Counted from the stretch's first letter, positions 22,939-34,605 are shown. The stretch is DNA of 64,000 bases from Zygaena filipendulae (GCA_907165275.2 OU015659.1:9156501-9220500); one strand, 5' to 3'. Program-made: numbers and translations. The notes: a model not told the origin generated them from the sequence alone.

Positions 22939-23174
22939 TGTTAGCGATTCATATTTTGTATAAAGTCTAGAGGAGTGATGGCCACATCACATCCCTCTTG
23001 ACAGGTGACATAAAACGTCATGTGACGCGTATTTGGGGTGGAAGCCGTCAACGGTGAGTGAGATCGGCATTATCGTTTGTGGAATTGGCGCGAGTGCACG
23101 CACGCGCGCATTTACTTTGTGATACAGTAAATAAAACAGTTGCTTAATGTATTAATCGAGTATCATTTCTAACA
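22939..23174 (+). repeat. Right long terminal repeat
   Basis: Reads the same as 15523-15758 over all 236 bp, TGTTAG to CTAACA, and is followed by TAAT. Confidence 0.75.
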
Positions 23175-23459
23175 TAATGTTTGTAGGACTGGAGCGCGCC
23201 ACTTCACCGTTCTTCGAATGGTATAAGTTTACGAATGATGTTTATGTTACACACAACGCGCGCTTTTCTTTGGCATCTTAACAAACTTAAGGGTACTCCG
23301 TAATATAATAGGCATTGTTTAACTTAAGTAGTTGCCTTAAACTTGTTACAACATAATACATTTCTGCTGGAAGTTTCACTCAAATATTTTCTATGTGCAG
23401 GGTATTTTACATAGATACTTTTAAGCATATTTTCCTACGTATTTGTGTTTCAGGTATAT

Positions 23460-23625
23460 TTTAATTTGGAAGTTTCCGCGGCAATTCCGGGATAAAGTAC
23501 CCTATGCCACTTAGGATCACTGTAGCTTCCTATACGTGAAAGATTGTTTAAAAATCGGTAAATCCAGAGATTACCCCCTACAACATCACAAACTCACAAT
23601 TCACAAAAAACCTTAGCTCTCTATT
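23460..23625 (-). mobile_element. Helitron-like element, variant E, decayed
   Basis: GGAAGTTTCCGCGGCAATTC, CGGGATAAAGTACCCTATG, GGATCACTGTAGCTTCC and CCAGAGATTACCCCCTACAA match the variant with GTTTGTGAG/CTCACAAACTC units at 51033-51525 in inverse orientation. Confidence 0.55.
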
Positions 23626-23631
23626 ATAATA

Positions 23632-23945
23632 CCAGTTGTTCCCCGCGGTTTCATCCGTGTTAATTTCAGAGTTCCCGCGGGGATTCCGGGATAAAAAGTA
23701 GCCTAAGTTACTCATTATAACATTAGCTATCTACGAGATAAAGTCCCGTCAAAATCGGTCCAGCTGTTTCAGAGATTAGCCGGAATAACAAACAGACAGA
23801 CAGACAGACAGAGAAAATTTTTAAAAATTGTTTTTTTTTTGTATACAATACCGTATATACTTTTGTATGCATTTAGTGAAAAGCTGTAAATTTGAAATTA
23901 CACTCAGACACTTCAATTTTATTTATATGTTTAGATGTATAGATT
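23632..23945 (-). mobile_element. Helitron-like element, variant D
   Basis: Left end CCAGTTGTTCCCCGCGGTTT with the hairpin (CTAG altered to CCAG), then GAGTTCCCGCGGGGATTCC, AAAAAGTAGCCTAAGTTACT, CAGCTGTTTCAGAGATTAGC and a GACAGACAGACA tract. Right border ATGTATAGATTA as in variant C. About 314 bp. Confidence 0.65.
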
Positions 23946-25332
23946 AGTATAGGTAATCTATCTATAGTAAAAAGATCTTATTAGATGGTGATAATATTAT
24001 GTGAATAGTTTTATTTCATTTTTTGGCTCGTAATTGAATAGGTTTGCGTGTTGATCGTTTGTCAAAAAAAAAAGATTTTTAGTGTTACCACTCCGCTGTT
24101 TACTGTTTCACCATTGACGTTTTCAGATAGTATTGTGGGGAACCCCCCTTTCTTGTTTTTGGAATAATTCTGATAAATTACATTCGGGATCCTCTTTTAT
24201 AAAAATTTATAACACTTGTAAAGTTCTCTTCGGTGAAACCCAAAACTTTGTTAATGAAATTCGAATCTGCCTAATCTCGTTTTCATGGAAATGCACAGCG
24301 ATCTGATTAGCGAAATCAATTTTTACCAATTTATATTGTGAACTGTGACGCGGGATGTTACAACATCGGAGCGCGTATTTTAACTCGATAATATTTTACG
24401 GTAGGTTTTTATTTTGGACTTTTCAATCAATTTCGAAATGTTATTTGAAACAACACAGTCCATCGATCATACCCTAAAACGAAATTAATTCAGAATTTTC
24501 AATTAATACATAGGACCCCGTCGGATAGCTTTTCAGAAACGAGTAAAAAAACAAGAAAAATTTATATTGTAGTAGGTAGTATAGTTACAAGAAATTAGTT
24601 TAAAAATAGGTTTATAACCTAATTTCTTGTAAATCTCAACTGTTATTCTTACATAACTATAAACTTAAATAGTAAACACCAAATGTTTCAATAATGTTTG
24701 AATAGATAAGTAAAAGAGAAAGTTTATATTTCTATTTATCTCTTATAGCATATCTCAGAAATGAACCTTTTACAGAGAATGCAATGCCTCTGTTTGTTTG
24801 TATAAAATCACAAATAAAAATGAGTCATTTACTTTTGCTGTCTATCTGTTTCAGATACCACTTTCTCTATGAAATAGCAAAAAGTGTCAAGTTGGAATTA
24901 TGTTCTTTAGAAAAAGTGATAGAAAAAGTGATTTTACGGATAGGATCAAAATATATTCCCCATTGAGTACCACTCTTTATTACTTTTCAATTATAACGGA
25001 GCATATTATTGTACTATCTGCATTGAAAAGGTATAATGTCTATACCTATATTCGTAATTGTGGTATACACGCCTAACAAGTGCAGTAAAACATAGGCGTT
25101 GAACCACCGCTTCTTTCATATGTCGAGGCTTAGTAAAAGTAGGTGCAGTACGTCTAAATACTTCCTGTTCTACTTACACACACATCTAGAGTAACATTTT
25201 ATAAGTATGTATGTACAATGAGCAACAGGGATATGAACCAGCTATGAAAAATAAAATTTATTTCTTAATCATAGCCAATCTCTAGTTTTAAATTTCTTAA
25301 ACCGTAAACCGTAGGTATCTACATATAGATAA
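23946..25332. other. AT-rich stretch with a small hairpin
   Basis: A 48-bp near-palindrome at about 24586-24633 (TACAAGAAATTAGTTTA / AACCTAATTTCTTGTAAA). Nothing else recognised. Confidence 0.4.
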
Positions 25333-25402
25333 GGCCTACGTACGTAGCCACCGCGTAGAGGGGCTACGCTCACTACGCGCTACGCGCCCCATAGGCTACG
25401 AT
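25333..25402. repeat. GC-rich stretch of CTACGC/GCGTAG motifs
   Basis: CTACGTACGTAG, CCGCGTAGAGGGGCTACGC, ACTACGCGCTACGCGCC and GGCTACG alternate orientation, so the block can form several small hairpins. It stands out in AT-rich DNA. Origin unknown. Confidence 0.5.
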
Positions 25403-26233
25403 AAAAACGATTACTCCCGTTGGATCCATTGGATCCAGTGCGACTTTTATTCTTTTTATTCTAGAACCAATTTTTGAATGTTTGATCTAACAAGAACTTT
25501 CATAATTCGCAGTTCAATTGGAATCATGATAATTCCAACGATATTTATTTTTCTTGTTACGAAGAGATTCATTTTTCACCTTAAACTGTAATGAGAAATT
25601 TAAAAATATATTTTAATATGTAAACTTATTACCTAATGAGAATACAAAAACAAAATTAAATTCACTAGACGCTAAAACTTAATTATTCACATTCCATTGT
25701 GTGGATAGTCCGCCAGCAAAGTTTTGTTCTGCTCTGATACGCCTACTTCTTCTGTAGTAGTTGACTTAGCTTTTTTTTTCTTGAACCCGTTTATTCTTCC
25801 GTCTGATTTAAATACCGACTTTTGTCACTAAAAGTAGTGATTTGTTATAGCCAAATGGCACCCGACGTTTTGTTTCACTGATTCGTAATAATGAATATAA
25901 CTTTTAGCATCTAGGTTAATGAGTTATCTGCATATATCTACTGTTGTTGCTGACTGTACCTTAAACAACTCGTCTCCATTTTGTCAGAGTGTACAACAGA
26001 ACATCGGGGAAATGGGGTGTTCAAGGAAAATAGCAGCAGAATCTGCGTATGAATGCATAATTCACGTCTCTGGAATCCCCCCATGTCCTCTTTTGTTGCT
26101 CACGTCAACTTTAATACGCAGAAGTCTCTACTGAAATAGTTTCGGTATTGTATTGTATTAAAAGTTTAATGTTTAACAACTCGTGGAATGCGAACAAATT
26201 GCAGTTAATCTCATAAATCCTTACCATCCTTAC
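25403..26233. other. AT-rich stretch, nothing recognised
   Basis: A short open frame (25919-26134, 71 codons) has no domain and is not called. Confidence 0.4.
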
Positions 26234-26371
26234 CTACTATTATAAATGCGAAAGTGAGTTTGTTTGTTTGTTACGCTTTACGGCGCAACCGATCCTCATG
26301 AAATTTTGCATACACGTTGTCAGGAATACAGAAAAGGACATAGGGTACGTTTTAACCCGGAATTCCCGCGT
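26234..26371 (+). mobile_element. Helitron-like element, 3'-truncated
   Basis: Starts ACTATTATAAATGCGAAAGT, continues GTTTGTTTGTTTGTTACGCT, CATGAAATTTTGCATACACG, TTGTCAGGAATACAGAAAAG and GGAATTCCCGCG, then stops before the hairpin and CTAG. Confidence 0.65.
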
Positions 26372-26988
26372 TATGTTTTTATTTGTTCATTTGTATAATT
26401 TAGGTACGTACATTAAAGAATGGGTTATTAAAACTCAGCACTCGTAACAAAAACGAACTATGCCCTCTTTTTGAGTAAAAAACAATTTTTCAACAATTTT
26501 TTTTGTTCGTTTTTTCAAAATGCACAATGAATAGAACTAGAGCGTAATAAGCACTTGGCATTCCTCTTTACACCAACACGATACTTTTGCCACTTATTAA
26601 AGTATATAAATCAAGAATTTATTTTTCCCGGAGGCGCAATTGAACGCTTTATCGGAATGCGAATGAAAAATATCCGGTTACTTCACCCGGACGGGGGAAC
26701 CCTTGCTTTATGTACGTAACAATACCAAATATCCAAACATTCGTCATTGGCCTACCTGCTGCAGGTACATAAACAGAAAAGTAATTTTATTTTTCTATAA
26801 AATTAACAACAAGTAACAAAATTAATAAATTATTTAAAATAAATAAACTTTTTCGTTTTTTTTTTTAGTTTCTTGAATGGAAATCATTGAAATTGAATTT
26901 GAATTGAATTATTGGGTCTGAAAATTTGCAAAAATTTTTATATAAGGCAATCATTATACCATGATCAAGCTCTAAAATATAATATTAC

Positions 26989-27015
26989 TAGCTGTGCCCC
27001 GCGGTTTCACATGAT
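26989..27015 (-). mobile_element. Helitron-like 3' end fragment
   Basis: CTAGCTGTGCCCCGCGG then TTTCAC is the hairpin end alone; unrelated sequence follows. Confidence 0.55.
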
Positions 27016-27224
27016 GTATTTCTGTTGCCGCTATAACAAAAAATACTAAAAAATAGAAAAGGAGGTTTTCATAAACTAACTTGATTTTTTTTGTTCGTTT
27101 TTGCTTGATATTGATAACTGCAACAGATAGACGCTTAAAAAAAATTCACACAATATTTAGTTATAATTCACTTCAAATTAAATTCACAAAAATTAAATTC
27201 CTAATTAAATTAAAATGAAACAAA

Positions 27225-27335
27225 TAATAAAGGGGGGATCCCATACGACAGACAATGATTTTTTTTGCCGTTTTTTTTTTAGATAATTGTACGGAACCCT
27301 TTGCGCGCGAGTCCGACTCGCACTTGGCCTTTTTT
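27225..27335. mobile_element. Probable LINE 3' end fragment
   Basis: GGGGGGATCCCATACGACAG and GTACGGAACCCTTTGCGCG then GAGTCCGACTCGCACTTGGC match, from memory, a very common lepidopteran repeat tail that I associate with RTE-type LINEs. No coding part is present. Confidence 0.4.
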
Positions 27336-27598
27336 TCTTTAAATTCACTTTCGCGATACTGTTGATATAATATATATTTATTGATCAATATAATGATAAA
27401 AAAATACCTTTTCATTACTCATACTCGGAAAGTAGGTCTGAAGTTGCCTGAGAAGCGGGTTGAAAGTAACCCTTTTCAGCCCTAGGGAGAATCGCTTTCA
27501 CATTTCTATTGAACCATGTTTCAACTTTCTATACAGCCAGCGCGATGTAAAATTGAAATAACGTAAAGTTTAAGTAGGTATTAATTAAAATAAAATTC

Positions 27599-27820
27599 AC
27601 TCACTTTTTCTTAAGCTAATTCCTATTTATATTTTTTTATTTTCTTTAATTAATACTTAATAATTAAAGAAAATATTTTTTTTTAGGTCGCCACAATGTA
27701 AATAAAAAATACTGGCTGAATAGCTAGCCGGCCAAAGAAAAAGAAATAGGTGGGAAAGTGTCAAGCGACTATCCGATCTTCACTCATTTTTTCTTTAGCT
27801 AATTCCTATTTTTATTTTGA
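27599..27820. repeat. Direct repeat pair around a LINE-like gap
   Basis: CTTTTTCTTAAGCTAATTCC at about 27604 and TTTTTTCTTTAGCTAATTCC at about 27786 are direct repeats of roughly 40 bp (ACTCACTTTTTC...CTATTTWTATTTT). The 180 bp between could be a small insertion or a duplication remnant. Confidence 0.4.
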
Positions 27821-28515
27821 CTTTCCTTGCATTCGTAATGAAAAGCACAGTGTTACCCTCGGGAGAAAGACTTATTTATAGATCGAGGGACTAAATAAGT
27901 CTTTCTACTTACTTTCACCCCTAGGATAACAATGTACTATAAGAAACTTATATAATTGATTTAAAATAGGTACTTCCGTAGCATTTAAAGACAAAAATAA
28001 ATAAAGAAACCGCCGAATGTTGTGTTAAATATTGTTTTGCATGTGAGAAAAAGTTAACAGTGGCACTTTGAAGTGCTCCTTTTAGAAACTTATTTCCTAC
28101 TGCCATCTTAAAAGGCAAAGTACCTACTTTAACCTTTATAAGACCTATCATAAGATTTTTTAAAACAAATATGTAATTCTCAGACAGTGCTCTACTCTTG
28201 GGTCGTAATTAGTTATGCGTACTGGTTAACGTGACTAGTTTACCAATTACCTCGCAATTCTTCGCAAGGGATTGAATTGAAGGCTGAACTAACCATTTTG
28301 AAAGCAACACGTGCAAAACGGTGTCGTTAGTGCATGGTTTTGACATCATCCTGTGCGCAGAAAGTAAACAAAGTCACCCCCAACTTTAAAGCGGTGATGT
28401 CTAGATCTACACAAAAAGCAGTCTTGTTCAAGCCTGCTTTTTCTTATTATTACAACTGCATCGGTGACTTTTTTATGTGTGACGAGCTGTTTTGTGTCAT
28501 TTCACCCAAGTTATA

Positions 28516-28700
28516 AATGTTATATATTATAAATGTGAAAGTGTGGATGTTTGGATGTTTGTTACTCAATCACGCAAAAACGGCTGAACGGATTTGGATA
28601 AAACTTGGTATGCACGTTGTCAGGGGTACAGAGAAGGACATAAGGTACTTTTTATTCTGGAATTAATGCGGGAAGTCCGAAATTACAGGTAAGCTAATTT
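28516..28700 (+). mobile_element. Helitron-like element, 3' end eroded
   Basis: ATATTATAAATGTGAAAGTG, then GGATGTTTGGATGTTTGTTA, CAAAAACGGCTGAACGGAT, CACGTTGTCAGGGGTACAGA and a weakened GGAAGTCCGAAATTACAG end. Confidence 0.65.
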
Positions 28701-28992
28701 TATTATCATAGATAAAAACTTTTATACGCTTTCAGATTAGGATCGTTTTCAGTTAACATTGTTTAAATACTGCAGGAAATATATCCACGACAGTCATACA
28801 TTATGTACATAAATACAGAAAGTAATAAAGGAAATATGTATATATGTAGGTACGTATACGTATATACGGTGGAGTTGCGGCCGTGCTTAATTAAGGTAAT
28901 AAGTCGTGTGCGAGAGACTGCCGGAAATGACTCGTATCTTACTTTGAATACCGCACACATTAATCAAAGAACACAACTAAATTATTAAAGAC

Positions 28993-29182
28993 TAGTGTGC
29001 CCCGCGGTTTCAACCGCATGAGTTTCGGAATTCCCGCAGAAACTCCGAACTTCTCACCGCTTAATCCTTCCCTGAACATCCACAAATATTTCAAGATCTG
29101 CAAATGTAGTCAAATCGGTCCAGTCATTCTCGGGTTTTAGCGAGACAAACGAACAGCAATTCATTTTTATATTTAAAGAAGA
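28993..29182 (-). mobile_element. Helitron-like element, diverged
   Basis: CTAGTGTGCCCCGCGG then TTTCAACCGCATGAGTTTC, GGAATTCCCGCAGAAACTCC and CAAATCGGTCCAGTCATTCT mark an element about 190 bp long. Confidence 0.6.
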
Positions 29183-29214
29183 TAAGTATGACGCCCAAAT
29201 ATAACACATAAATT

Positions 29215-29345
29215 CTAATATTACAAATGCGAATGTGAGTTTGCTTTGTTTATTACGCTTTCACGCCTCAACCACTCAACCGATTATCGTGAAATTTTGC
29301 GTTCACGTTGTCAAGGGTACAAAAAAAGACATAGGATATCTTTCA
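29215..29345 (+). mobile_element. Helitron-like element, 3'-truncated
   Basis: ATTACAAATGCGAATGTGAG, ACGCTTTCACGCCTCAACC, GATTATCGTGAAATTTTGCG and CACGTTGTCAAGGGTACAAA align with the plus-strand 5' half. The 3' half is replaced. Confidence 0.55.
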
Positions 29346-29464
29346 TACAGAAAAGAAGGGATAGAAAATTGATTTAAAAAATCTCTAATACATTAAGACG
29401 AGCGAAGCCTCGGGCTAAGTCATCCCTTTATAAAATAAACATAAAACACTATAAATAAATATAT

Positions 29465-29498
29465 TTCTATTCTATGCTATTCTATTCTATTCTATAAG
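29465..29498. repeat. (TTCTA)n microsatellite
   Basis: About six TTCTA/TATTC units, one interrupted by G. Confidence 0.7.
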
Positions 29499-29523
29499 TC
29501 GATACCTACTACACGTATTGAAA

Positions 29524-29664
29524 TTTACTATGAAAGCATTTTAGAGCCCGTCTTTAATGCACTATTGAGAATTTTGCTATGGCAATGCCTGTCATTTCTA
29601 ATTTACATAGTAAAATTCTCAATAATGCGTAAAAGACGGGCTCTTAAATGCATTCATAGTAAAA
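29524..29664. mobile_element. Foldback element, 141 bp
   Basis: TTTACTATGAAAGCATTTTA at left pairs with TAAATGCATTCATAGTAAA at right. Inside, AGAGCCCGTCTTT pairs with AAAGACGGGCTCT and GAGAATTTTGCTATG with CATAGTAAAATTCTC. Almost the full length folds into one stem. No coding capacity. Only one copy is visible here. Confidence 0.65.
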
Positions 29665-30101
29665 ATCTAAAATTTCACCGTGTACCTACTAGTACTTGAT
29701 TATTTTGTAGTCACAGTTTTATACCTACTATAAACTATTGTTAGTATGCACTATCAAGGTACCCTTAATCCGTTTTAATATAAAAACGTTCAATTAGCTT
29801 TATTTCTTACTAACGGTTTCACCCGCGTTAGTTAAAATAAAATGTTCGTAAAATGATATGAAACTTTTATGTATTATTCCTAAAATATCCCATTAAACGC
29901 ATCATATTATACTAGTCGTTACCATTAACTCCGCTCCACAACAGCTCTATTTGAAAGCAGATGCACCTGCCCCTAATGATATCATAAAATAAAATACTAG
30001 CTTTCCCCTGCGCATTTACCTATAGGCAAACTTTGTGTTTTTCGGAGACTGTTCGAACCAGGATTATTCTCCTATGCAAACCTGAGTGTTTTTGTAATAA
30101 T

Positions 30102-30293
30102 CTAACATATAAAATTCTCGTGTCACAATGTTCGTTCCCATACTCCCCCGAAACGGCTTGACCGATTCTCATGAAATTTTATATGCATATTCAATAGGTC
30201 TGAGAATCGGCTACTATCTATTTTTCATCCCCTAAAAGGAGTTCCTGCGGGAATTCCGAAACTCACGCGGGTGAAACCGCGGGGCGCAGCTAG
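30102..30293 (+). mobile_element. Helitron-like element, well-kept 3' end
   Basis: Begins TCTAACATATAAAATTCTCG, then CTTGACCGATTCTCATGAAA, GTTCCTGCGGGAATTCCGAA, ACTCACGCGGGTGAAACCGC, GGGGCGCAGCTAG followed by T. The 5' half is of a different subtype from the reference. Confidence 0.7.
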
Positions 30294-31002
30294 TGTCAGT
30301 ATATTTTTACTAAATACTTACACGTAATCTAATAAAGAAGAATTTTTTGACATTATGTGTTTAATTCTTTTCTATACAATACAATATACTTTATTGCACC
30401 AAATGATTTTTACAAGCACACGGAGGACATAGTGTTATAATATGTAAGGAAATTTTTATCTACCTGAATATTTCATTAAAGCTCTTTAATCATAAAATCT
30501 TCGCGGGGTATTTGCAACCGGTCCTACCTGAGTCAAGAGTCAAGACCAATTGTTCCGAAAACTTGGACTTTGCTGAAATTACGAGTTATCTACTTTAATA
30601 TAGCTTTTTAATTTCCATTCCACTTCTTTACACTCGACCGACTTTACCGAGTTGAATTATTAAATTCCCTCGCAACATAAAACGAATAACAGAAAAATAT
30701 TAGGTGAGCATTTGAGCAAGTATATTCGTAGTTAAGTTTTGAGATGAATTCAACTTTCTTTCCGGTTTAATAAACGGTAACAAAATGAAAAATATTTGTA
30801 CCTAAACAGCCAGGCGTTAGAACAATAAACACCAGTGTAAATATTGTAAATATTCCAGTGTAAATATATAAATAATAAATATATTATTCTAGTGTAAATA
30901 TTCCTCCGTACATAAAAGCAAACAGAAAATTACACGTCTTTAGAATTTTTTCTCTTTCTGTCTCATTCAATAACATTATTATTTAACGATTATTATTATT
31001 AA

Positions 31003-31155
31003 CTAGCTGCGCCCCGCGGTTTCACCCGCGGTAATTTCGGAGTTCCCGCGGAAATTCCGGGATAAAAAGTACCCTATGTCCTTCTCTGTACCCCTGACAA
31101 CGTGCATGCCAAATTTCATCCAAATCCGTTCAGCCGTTTTTGCGTGATTGAGTAA
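31003..31155 (-). mobile_element. Helitron-like element, 5'-truncated reference type
   Basis: CTAGCTGCGCCCCGCGG, perfect CCGCGG...CCGCGG hairpin, TAATTTCGGAGTTCCCGCGG, GTACCCTATGTCCTTCTCTG, AACGTGCATGCCAAATTTCA, CCGTTCAGCCGTTTTTGCGT. The 5' end (AATATTAGTAGGA) is missing after GAGTAAACG. Confidence 0.75.
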
Positions 31156-31189
31156 ACGTCTGCGACGATAAGAGCTCGAAAGCGCATTT

Positions 31190-31490
31190 TCATCTGGCTT
31201 GCTTCAAATTTATCGTCACTGCTCAGATCCTATGTGTCTTAGCGTTATGTTATATAGCCTATAACCTGCCCAGGAATATGGACTACAATCGTACCAAGTT
31301 TGGTTAAAATCCCTTCTGTAGTTTTTGACCCATGCGTGCACCCTCAAACAGACAGACAGACAGACAAAAAATTTACTGATTGTATTTTTGGCATCAGTAT
31401 CGATCACCATTTATCCTCCAATATTAATTTTGAATATATATTCAATGTACAGAATTGACCTCTCTAGAGTTTTATTATAAGTATAGATAT
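31190..31490 (-). mobile_element. Helitron-like variant C remnant
   Basis: GTTATATAGCCTATAACCTG, CCCTTCTGTAGTTTTTGACC, a GACAGACAGACAGAC tract, TATATTCAATGTACAGAATT and TTTTATTATAAGTATAGAT match variant C bodies; the hairpin end is absent. Confidence 0.5.
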
Positions 31491-32830
31491 AGATGATCAC
31501 TATATCACTATACCTACCTACTTAATACCCAATCATTAATTTAATATTATTAGACACTAATTAATAAAATATTCTATTTAATTTTTTATTTAATGGAAGC
31601 TTACTCTAAAAACAATTAACCATAAGAATCTCACAATAGTGCCAATAACAGGTTAGACAAATCGTAGCGAAATATGTAGAACTGACGAGTTAAAAAAGAA
31701 AAAGATAAAAAAAGATGATGACGAGTGTGTGGTGTGAATATTCCATAAACAAATGGGAAATACATCCAGATTCAATAACAACTACAAATCGAAACAACAT
31801 TCGTCAAATTAATTTTCATCAGATCCCAACTAAAAAAAGACTGTGTTAAGTATTAATAGCTATACAATAATTACAACTAAATAAATATTATGTATATCTA
31901 CGTAAATAAACATATAGATTAAGAATTACAAATATCGACCAATGTAGTACAATATAGTACCTAACACATTAACGGGGACAAACGTTTATTAGAACATAGA
32001 AAGTTACATATTTTAAAGTGTGTTAGTAACATTATTATAAATTACTTTTAATTTCAAATATAGTAGGTACCTGCTACTCGAAGCAGAGCCGCTGGAGAAA
32101 ATGAGTGCATTAGCAAATGTTAACTCAATTATGTAAACATTTCAGAGTTTCAGCCGGGAATGGATGAGTGTGGAATTTGATTTACTACTCGCGTCGTGTA
32201 CAAATGTAAATTTCAAAAAATACATGTTAAAAAAGTTCCCAGCACTGCGCACTATGAGTGGAAAATGTACTTTACGAATTGTACAAATAGGGAAAGTAGG
32301 GCTGCTCTTATGTAACTCGCAATGTAGTGTAATAAATGTTTATACTAATTCAGTTTTTTAGGATCTTATCTGGTACTTTTTAAGTAATCCGAATAAAGAA
32401 AAATACTATGCAGCTCTCAGCCTATGCTACAAATGAACGCTCGTCTAACCATTTCCAAAGACCTTTTTTTGACGAAATCAATTTCTGACTTAACAATCAA
32501 TTAGAACGGTCATTGTTTTAATATTCAAGTTATTATTTCTTCAGAAAACTCATTAAGTTATTATTATACAAAAAAATTAAAATCCATTTAAGTGGTTTTA
32601 CGCTAAAAGATCCTACATTTTCACTTTACAATTCAAGCTCAAGACGTGGAATAAGCAAGAAGCTACATATTTTAAATTGCTAAAAACATCTGTACCTACC
32701 GCTGTACACTAAAAGGGGTTTTTACGGCTAAGCCGTATAGTGGAAACGGGGAAGCTGTTTTACATTTTGAACACTAGCAGGAATACTTGGCGTTGCTTAA
32801 ATTTATAGCATTGTAATATCTAACTTTAAA
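31491..32830. other. AT-rich stretch, nothing recognised
   Basis: Short domain-free frames only. No repeat partners seen in the window. Confidence 0.4.
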
Positions 32831-33070
32831 TTGGACATAGATAAGCAATAGTGTGTTAACCCACACTGGAGAAATTTTGATTGAATCGTGTTTTAAAATC
32901 ATAGCGCCATTTTGTGTTAAATTGTTTTTATGTTCAAAAATTTGTAAGTATTTAAACATTGTAATAAGTTAAACAAATAATTAAAAAACGTTCTATAACT
33001 CACAATAAAGCGTTCTGTATCAATAACTTAATTTTGTGGGTTAACATGTTATTGCTTATCTGCGTCCAAT
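32831..33070 (+). mobile_element. MITE family GGACATAGATAAGCAAT, best copy
   Basis: Terminal inverted repeats of about 35 bp: TTGGACATAGATAAGCAATA with GTGTTAACCCACA at left, TGTGGGTTAACATGTTATTG with CTTATCTGCGTCCAA at right. The 240-bp body is AT-rich and non-coding. Related copies lie at 17270-17492 and, inverted, 41903-42135. Confidence 0.8.
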
Positions 33071-33293
33071 TGTACTATTGCTTTTTATTGACAACAGACT
33101 TAGCAAGATATTACAGATTTAAGATGCAGAAGCAAAGTTCACAGCAATAAGGATTATTTTCCGATTTTATAGTTTCAAATTACTGTTCTAAATACTGTTC
33201 TAAATACTTTTTACAAAAAAAATTATTAACATAGTTGAAGTCAAATAATTTGATGGAGTATTAAGTTTGTGTGGATTTTTTTTCCGAATATTT

Positions 33294-33590
33294 AAGCGAC
33301 GTGTAGAATAGTAAAAAATATTGGACAAGAATTTTTCCTTTTTTAACGTAGTTAATAAATAACGGCAATTGCAGTTGTTGAAATACAGTCAATAGTAGTT
33401 GGAATGTCGCGTGACGTCACTATCCGGTAGAGTTTATACGGTGCTTATAAATTATATCTGTTAATGACGTCACTCCTAAACTGTAATGCGCTTTACCAAT
33501 TTATATTTTATTAATTTGAAAAAACAAAACATACGTTTTCTATTATTTTTTTCATTTTCTGATATTTTGATTTTAATAAGCTGGTAACAT
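33294..33590 (-). mobile_element. hAT-type non-autonomous element, partial copy C
   Basis: Same orientation as 641-955: GACGTGTAGAATAGTAAAAA, TTTAACGTAGTTAATAAATA, GTGACGTCAC, GTTTATACGGTGCTTATA, TGACGTCACTCCTAAACTG, TAATGCGCTTTACC. The ends with CAGTGG are missing. Confidence 0.6.
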
Positions 33591-34329
33591 GACATTTTGA
33601 GGACAGAAATTGTCAATGTTTTGTATTTTCGAGAATGCCGACTTCTAGGTTAAATTTGAACTGTAATTACAACAAAGTGCACTCATTTTCGATACGCGAA
33701 CCCTTGTCAAAAAAAAAACATTCGAAAATAAAACACAGTGGCATTTTCCGCCATCATTATACAAAATACCGACCCCTTGTAAACGAACGCAGCAAATTAT
33801 ATGAAATGTACACTATATTATTGATTTTAACATGAAAATAAATAATATTATAGTAAAATATAGAGGTTCAGCGGAAATTTAAAACACAATAGTGTAGTTT
33901 TAGGCTGTGTTATAAATTAGTTTCATTTCTTATAATACGTCTTTAAATATTTCTAACTCCATGTTCTTGTTACGTAAAACGGTCGGCGGGAATGTTCAAA
34001 GAATTCTGAGCACTCTAAAAATTCGGACGCAAAAATGTTAGAAGCCACAGACTTTACGGCTCCGTAGTCCCTCGTAAATATTATAATAAGTTATTATATT
34101 ACATAAGTATAGTAGTATATATATATATATACTAAATAGGGCAGAGAAACAAGGCGATCACTATAAAAATACCTTAAACATCTATTGTTTTACCGTTAGA
34201 TTTAAAACTAATCTAATATTTGAAAACGTAAAGGACAGAAAACTCGTTGTGGCGAATACAAATAAAATTGATCGTATCGGTGTTTTACTAACGTTTCCAA
34301 TGTATAAGTTTTAAAGATCTATACCTAAA
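33591..34329. other. AT-rich stretch, nothing recognised
   Basis: A (TA)n tract near 34111-34129. The 66-codon frame at 33635 has no domain. Confidence 0.4.
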
Positions 34330-34434
34330 CTAGCTGCTCCCCACGGTTTCACCCGCGCTAATTTCGGAGTTCCTGCTGGAATTCTGGGACAAATAATAAT
34401 AATAATAATAAAATAATAATAATAATAATAATGT
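34330..34434 (-). mobile_element. Helitron-like 3' end running into (AAT)n tract
   Basis: CTAGCTGCTCCCCACGG then TTTCACCCGCGCTAATTTCG, GAGTTCCTGCTGGAATTCTG, then an (ATA)n microsatellite (about 34391-34434) in place of the body. Confidence 0.6.
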
Positions 34435-34605
34435 CTATATATTAAATTTTCTACCACAAAAAAAATACACGTAGGAAGAAAAATGTTAGTAGGTGTTAAT
34501 TGAATTCAATTGGAATTTTTCTGTGGAGCCACGGATCGTTTGCATTAAAACCGTTTGGTGAATGCTTATTAAAATCCCTGCCTTTACAATAGAAGGGAGA
34601 CCTGC

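Larger units (their letters stand above)
15519..23178 (+). mobile_element. LTR-flanked 7.65-kb insertion lacking gag/pol
   Basis: Two 236-bp direct repeats (15523-15758 and 22939-23174) bracket the segment. The four bases outside them are TAAT on both sides (15519-15522 and 23175-23178), whereas the inner flanks differ, so the pair behaves as one insertion rather than two solo LTRs. The interior has no gag, protease, reverse transcriptase or integrase frame apart from a 5'-truncated LINE on the other strand. A clear tRNA primer-binding site (TGG start) is not visible after the left LTR, and no clean polypurine tract precedes the right one. This would fit a large non-autonomous LTR element (LARD-like). 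LTR gene conversion, a chimeric element or chance TAAT are alternatives. Superfamily unassigned. Confidence 0.55.

Noticed and set aside
15519..23178. Two independent solo LTRs
   Set aside because: Inner flanks (GTTC and CGTC) do not match the outer TAAT, so neither repeat has its own target duplication. A chance TAAT pair remains possible in AT-rich DNA.
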